NCBI GenBank assembly: GCA_039819225.1 | Contig: JBCBSN010000166.1 | Span: 1-10,243, forward strand | Direction of reading: 5' to 3' | DNA from: Ulvibacterium sp039819225 | GTDB lineage: Bacteria > Bacteroidota > Bacteroidia > Flavobacteriales > Flavobacteriaceae | DNA: 10,243 nt | Shown: one piece after another, positions 7,400 to 10,243 of the stretch | Position numbering within the stretch: position 1 is the stretch's first letter | Layout of the letters: each line of letters starts with the position of its first letter | The notes under the pieces: generated by a model | What the model saw: the letters and a program-made list of their open reading frames with translations, nothing else | Database searches by the model: none | Told to the model about the DNA's origin: nothing | Translations under genes and position numbers: made by a program

Positions 7400-8401
7400 A
7401 TGTTTATCGTAAAATCCTATTCCTTGGCCATAGCCATGTGCATCATAACCATGCTTTGCTGGGGGTCATGGGCCAATACCATGAAGGCCACCCAGAAGAA
7501 ATGGGCCTTCCAACTGTTTTATTGGGATTATTCCTTAGGGGTTTTGTTGTTATCACTTCTATTGGCTTTTACTGCGGGAAGTTTTGGTGATGAGGGAAGA
7601 CCTTTTCTTCATGACCTGTCCATGGCGCAATGGGAGTATGTATGCTATGCCTTTTTTGCTGGCGTCATTTTTAATCTCTCCAATGTGTTGTTGGTCACCG
7701 TGATAGACTTGGCCGGGATGGCCATCGCTTTTCCTATCGGGGTGGGACTCGCCCTAGTGGTCGGTGTGGTGGTGGGCTATATTGGTGACCCAGTAGGGGA
7801 TGCGATATTGATTTTTTCAGGGTTGGTCGGAGTGGTTCTCGCCATAATACTTTCGGGCGTGTCATACGGTAAAATACCGAGTACGGGAGATAAGCATGTG
7901 GTAAAGGGCATTTTGATTTCCGTAGTGGTAGGTTTGGTAATGGGATTATTTTATCCCCTGCTTGTGAAGTCATTGACAAAAGACCTAGTGAATCCGGAAA
8001 TGGGAAAACTCACCCCATACACTGCCATTGTTTTGTTCGCATTGGGCCTATTTCTCTCCTCCTTTATTTGGAACACCTTTTTGATGCGAAAACCCCTAGT
8101 TGGGACAAAGGTTGGTTTTAAGGAGTATTTCACCCTTGGGACATCAAAAGACCATAGCATGGGTATTCTAGGAGGAATCATATGGATTATTGGTTTTTCC
8201 TTCATGACCTTGGCCCAGGATCAGGCAGGTACAGCGATTTCCTATGGCCTTGGGCAAGGGGCCACTATGGTGGCCGCTTTCTGGGGAGTATTCATTTGGA
8301 AAGAGTTCAAGACCGCACCAAAAAGTGTCAATAAACTCATTGTTGCCATGTTCCTCTTTTATATCCTCGGACTTTCCCTTCTTGTCTTGGCAAAAATTTA
8401 A
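7400..8401 (+). CDS. GRP/ureide-permease-like sugar transporter, DMT superfamily
   Basis: A 333-aa integral membrane protein with about ten predicted helices (roughly 8-26, 36-58, 80-101, 105-127, 133-154, 169-190, 207-228, 255-275, 280-301, 313-331). It has the two-halves layout of drug/metabolite-superfamily carriers. CWGSWANT at 20-27 in helix 1, the FYWDY motif at 40-44 and Gly-rich helices 4-5 are typical of Bacteroidota members related to glucose/ribose porters and plant ureide permeases. Relatives are often annotated as multidrug or RhaT-like, which I would not follow. It should sit in the inner membrane and bring in a sugar, nucleoside or similar small product, probably with an ion. 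Secreted enzymes precede it and a kinase pair follows 18 bases downstream of ATG 8420, so the simplest role is uptake of the kinase substrate. The substrate itself cannot be read from the sequence. Confidence 0.8.
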   Translation: MFIVKSYSLAIAMCIITMLCWGSWANTMKATQKKWAFQLFYWDYSLGVLLLSLLLAFTAGSFGDEGRPFLHDLSMAQWEYVCYAFFAGVIFNLSNVLLVTVIDLAGMAIAFPIGVGLALVVGVVVGYIGDPVGDAILIFSGLVGVVLAIILSGVSYGKIPSTGDKHVVKGILISVVVGLVMGLFYPLLVKSLTKDLVNPEMGKLTPYTAIVLFALGLFLSSFIWNTFLMRKPLVGTKVGFKEYFTLGTSKDHSMGILGGIIWIIGFSFMTLAQDQAGTAISYGLGQGATMVAAFWGVFIWKEFKTAPKSVNKLIVAMFLFYILGLSLLVLAKI

Positions 8402-8419
8402 AAATAAAAACAAGTGCAT

Positions 8420-9430
8420 ATGAAAAAAATAATGAACAAAGCGGAAGATTTTGTGGATGAAATGATTGAAGGAATTCTTGCCGCCCATCCCGAGGGATTG
8501 ACCAAAACCAATGATGATCTAAGGTGTGTGGTAAGTGCGAATAAAGTACCCAATAAGGTAGGGATAGCCACAGGAGGCGGCTCTGGTCATCTTCCCCTTT
8601 TTTTGGGATACGTTGGTCAAGGCTTATTGGATGGCTGCGCTGTGGGGGGCGTATTTCAATCACCAAGTTCCATACAAATGCTGGAGGTAACAAAGCATAT
8701 TGACCAAGGTGCCGGTGTGCTGTACATCTATGGAAATTATGGAGGGGATATCCTCAATTTTGATATGGCTAAGGAATTGGCAGATGCCTCGGGTATACAT
8801 GTGGAACAAGTAGTTGTTGGCGAGGATGTTGCATCAGGGCCCAAAGGAGAGGAAAACAAACGTAGGGGTGTAGCCGGAATATTCTATGTATACAAGATTG
8901 CCGGGGCGAAGGCTGCCGAATTGGCCCCTTTGGACGAGGTGAAACGGGTAGCGGAAAAAACAGCTTTTAATGTGCGGACCATGGGAGTGGCCCTAACACC
9001 TTGTATAGTACCGGAAGTAGGAAAGCCATCCTTTAGCCTGGCCGAGGATGAGATGGAAATCGGAATGGGTATCCATGGGGAACCCGGAATTAGAAGGGGA
9101 AAGCTCAAAACCTCGGATGAGATCGTAAACGAAATATTAGAACACATTTTGGGAGACCTTACCTATGACGAAGGGGATGAGGTTTCCATATTGATCAATG
9201 GATTGGGGGCTACTCCAAAGGAAGAACTGTACATCATGTACGGAAGGGTGGCCCAAGTTATGGAAGAAAAGGGACTGAAAGTTTTTAAGGTATACATTGG
9301 CGAATTTGCCACTAGTATGGAAATGATGGGAGCCTCCATTTCTGTACTTAAATTGGACATGGAACTAAAGGAATTGCTTTCCAAGCCGGCATCTACCCCA
9401 TTTTTTGAACAAAAACAATTGACGCTGTGA
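8420..9430 (+). CDS. dhaK: DhaK-type (DAK1) dihydroxyacetone kinase subunit, variant subfamily
   Basis: The substrate-binding half of a two-subunit ketose kinase, 336 aa from ATG 8420 and a little shorter than the E. coli subunit. Three catalytic positions of the family are present: His57 in GGGSGH (52-57), Asp110 in NYGGD followed by ILNFD, and His219 in GMGIHGEPG, the residue that binds the substrate ketone covalently in classical DhaK. TMGVALTPC and VPEVGKPSFSLAEDEM (188-213) are also family-like. It departs from the classical form at GHLPLFLGYVG (56-66), where most DhaK proteins have GHEPAHxGYVG. I believe this Leu-Pro form marks a separate branch whose substrates need not be dihydroxyacetone and may be a longer ketose such as erythrulose. 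An in-frame GTG at 8414 would add two residues; ATG 8420 behind an A-rich stretch is the better start. The stop overlaps the dhaL start. Confidence 0.9.
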   Translation: MKKIMNKAEDFVDEMIEGILAAHPEGLTKTNDDLRCVVSANKVPNKVGIATGGGSGHLPLFLGYVGQGLLDGCAVGGVFQSPSSIQMLEVTKHIDQGAGVLYIYGNYGGDILNFDMAKELADASGIHVEQVVVGEDVASGPKGEENKRRGVAGIFYVYKIAGAKAAELAPLDEVKRVAEKTAFNVRTMGVALTPCIVPEVGKPSFSLAEDEMEIGMGIHGEPGIRRGKLKTSDEIVNEILEHILGDLTYDEGDEVSILINGLGATPKEELYIMYGRVAQVMEEKGLKVFKVYIGEFATSMEMMGASISVLKLDMELKELLSKPASTPFFEQKQLTL

Positions 9431-10062
9431 CCACTTTGGATAACAAAGGATTAAGACAAGTATTTGACCATCTCAAAAAAACGATGGATCATAATCGTGA
9501 ACGCCTTATTGAACTTGATAGTGCCATGGGTGATGGCGACTTGGGCATAACCATGCAGAAAGCCTTCACGGCTGCAAATACAGAGGCACAAAGTTTTAAA
9601 GGAACGGATATTGGAAAACTTATGCTTCAAATAGGGATGAAAATTGCAACGGAGGCTCCTTCCACAATGGGAACCCTTCTCGCAAGGGGATTTATGAAAG
9701 GAGGCAAATCGATTGCCGGAATCCAGGAGATGAATTTGGACGATATCAGCTCTTTTTTTGATGCATTTATGCAGGGTATCGGGGAAGCGGGGAAAACCAA
9801 ACCCGGAAACAAAACCATTGTGGACTCCTTGAATCCGGCGGTTAAAGCGCTCAGGGATGCTTCTTTACAAAATAAATCCCTGATTGAAGGGCTTTTCGCC
9901 GCGTATTCCGCGGCCCAGGAGGGAGTGGAGTCTACCAAAAATATGATGGCCCAACATGGTAGGGCGGCCTATTATGGTGGAAAATCCATAGGGACCATAG
10001 ATGCAGGTGCCGTGGTAGGAGAACTTATTATTTATGGTTTTTATGTTGGCGCGAATAATTGA
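9427..10062 (+). CDS. dhaL: DhaL-type (DAK2) nucleotide-binding kinase subunit, variant subfamily
   Basis: The ATP/ADP-binding half of the kinase, 211 aa, close to the usual DhaL length, so it is complete. It starts at GTG 9427, overlapping the dhaK stop by four bases (GTGA), which suggests coupled translation and equal supply of the two subunits. The Mg-binding Asp triad is intact in LDSAMGDGDLG: Asp31, Asp36 and Asp38. The classical GDGDHG is changed to GDGDLG. The usual GGASGPLYG loop is replaced by EAPSTMGTLLA (76-86), while the C-terminal GRAAYYGGKSIGTIDAGA (178-195) keeps the family pattern. These changes go with those in the DhaK partner. No DhaM phosphotransferase-system partner follows, since the next gene encodes a lipoprotein. 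The enzyme is therefore probably ATP-dependent with exchangeable nucleotide, although a distant DhaM cannot be excluded. Confidence 0.9.
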   Translation: MTTLDNKGLRQVFDHLKKTMDHNRERLIELDSAMGDGDLGITMQKAFTAANTEAQSFKGTDIGKLMLQIGMKIATEAPSTMGTLLARGFMKGGKSIAGIQEMNLDDISSFFDAFMQGIGEAGKTKPGNKTIVDSLNPAVKALRDASLQNKSLIEGLFAAYSAAQEGVESTKNMMAQHGRAAYYGGKSIGTIDAGAVVGELIIYGFYVGANN

Positions 10063-10183
10063 TATGATTTTGAATCAATGAAGATAAACATAAAAGTGTT
10101 CCCCCTGCCCAGTAACAAGCGACCGGGAAGAAAAAGGATTTTTAAAGTAGCATTAAATCAAAAAAGTGTAAAAATTTAAACAT
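10063..10183 (+). other. Intergenic gap after dhaL
   Basis: This 121-base gap is the longest in the window and may separate two transcription units. It lacks a convincing terminator: TTCCC at 10099-10103 could pair with GGGAA at 10125-10129, but the loop is long and no T-run follows directly. I see no good Bacteroidota promoter (TTG about 20 bases before TAnnTTTG). A 33-codon reading frame, ATG 10078 to TAA 10177-10179, fills most of it. It is very basic, matches no family I know and is probably chance. Confidence 0.4.
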
Positions 10184-10243
10184 ATGAAACAGTGGTTATT
10201 AAGCTTCTTTTTATGCGCTCTTTCAATCCTAATAGGCTGTAAG
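10184..10243 (+). CDS. Lipoprotein, N-terminus only (3' end missing)
   Basis: Only the first 20 codons are in the window. ATG 10184 sits in a CATATG context behind an A/T-rich stretch. The peptide has a short start with Lys2, a hydrophobic core (LLSFFLCALSIL) and then LIGC, a good lipobox with Cys19 as the predicted lipidated residue. It is therefore an exported lipoprotein. Nothing of the mature protein beyond one Lys is visible, so the function cannot be inferred. In this type of locus, a SusD-like or other sugar-binding lipoprotein or a lipid-anchored enzyme would be unsurprising. Confidence 0.7.
   Translation, partial: MKQWLLSFFLCALSILIGCK

Noticed and set aside
7400..8401. Calling the carrier a multidrug exporter or RhaT
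   Set aside because: Such labels come from loose superfamily similarity. The WGSWANT and FYWDY motifs and the sugar-operon context fit a GRP/ureide-permease-like importer better.
8414..8416. GTG as the start of dhaK
   Set aside because: ATG 8420 two codons later has the CATATG context seen at other genes here and gives a normal DhaK N-terminus.
10099..10129. TTCCC/GGGAA inverted repeat as a terminator after dhaL
   Set aside because: A five-base stem with a 21-base loop and no T-run directly after it is too weak to call.

Overview
The window looks like part of a polysaccharide-utilisation region of a marine Bacteroidota, most likely a flavobacterium. The basis is indirect. Genes are tightly packed and face one way. 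Start codons sit behind A-rich stretches without Shine-Dalgarno motifs. A sulfatase, a clan GH-A glycosidase and a family 9-like sugar-binding lipoprotein cluster together, and the transporter belongs to a sugar/ureide-permease-like family common in Bacteroidota. No SusC/SusD pair, regulator, RNA gene, CRISPR array or mobile element is visible. The genus cannot be named from this sequence.

Layout, all on the + strand. Bases 1-1329 hold the 3' part of a clan GH-A (GH39-like) glycoside hydrolase whose start lies off the left edge. A formylglycine-dependent S1 sulfatase follows (1334-2728), then two secreted seven-bladed beta-propeller proteins (2774-4165 and 4171-5487). Next come a lipoprotein with a CBM9-like domain (5489-6211), a secreted nucleoside-hydrolase-fold protein (6238-7347), a ten-helix sugar transporter (7400-8401), and a DhaK/DhaL kinase pair joined by a GTGA overlap (8420-9430 and 9427-10062). 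After a 121-base gap, the first 20 codons of a new lipoprotein begin at 10184. Gaps from 1 to 52 bases suggest that everything from the first gene to dhaL is one transcript.

The gene order runs from outside the cell to inside: secreted or lipid-anchored enzymes and binding protein first, then an inner-membrane transporter, then a cytoplasmic two-subunit kinase. My reading is a catabolic operon. A sulfated glycan or glycoside would be desulfated and cleaved outside the cytoplasm, a small sugar or ketose imported, and that product phosphorylated by a non-standard dihydroxyacetone-kinase-type enzyme. The substrate is unknown.

The parts most likely to be new are the propeller pair, which share a His and an Arg at matching blade positions and could be lyases or glycosidases, the nucleoside-hydrolase-like protein that has lost the usual C-terminal His-Asp, and the DhaK/DhaL pair, which carries matched departures from the classical motifs.
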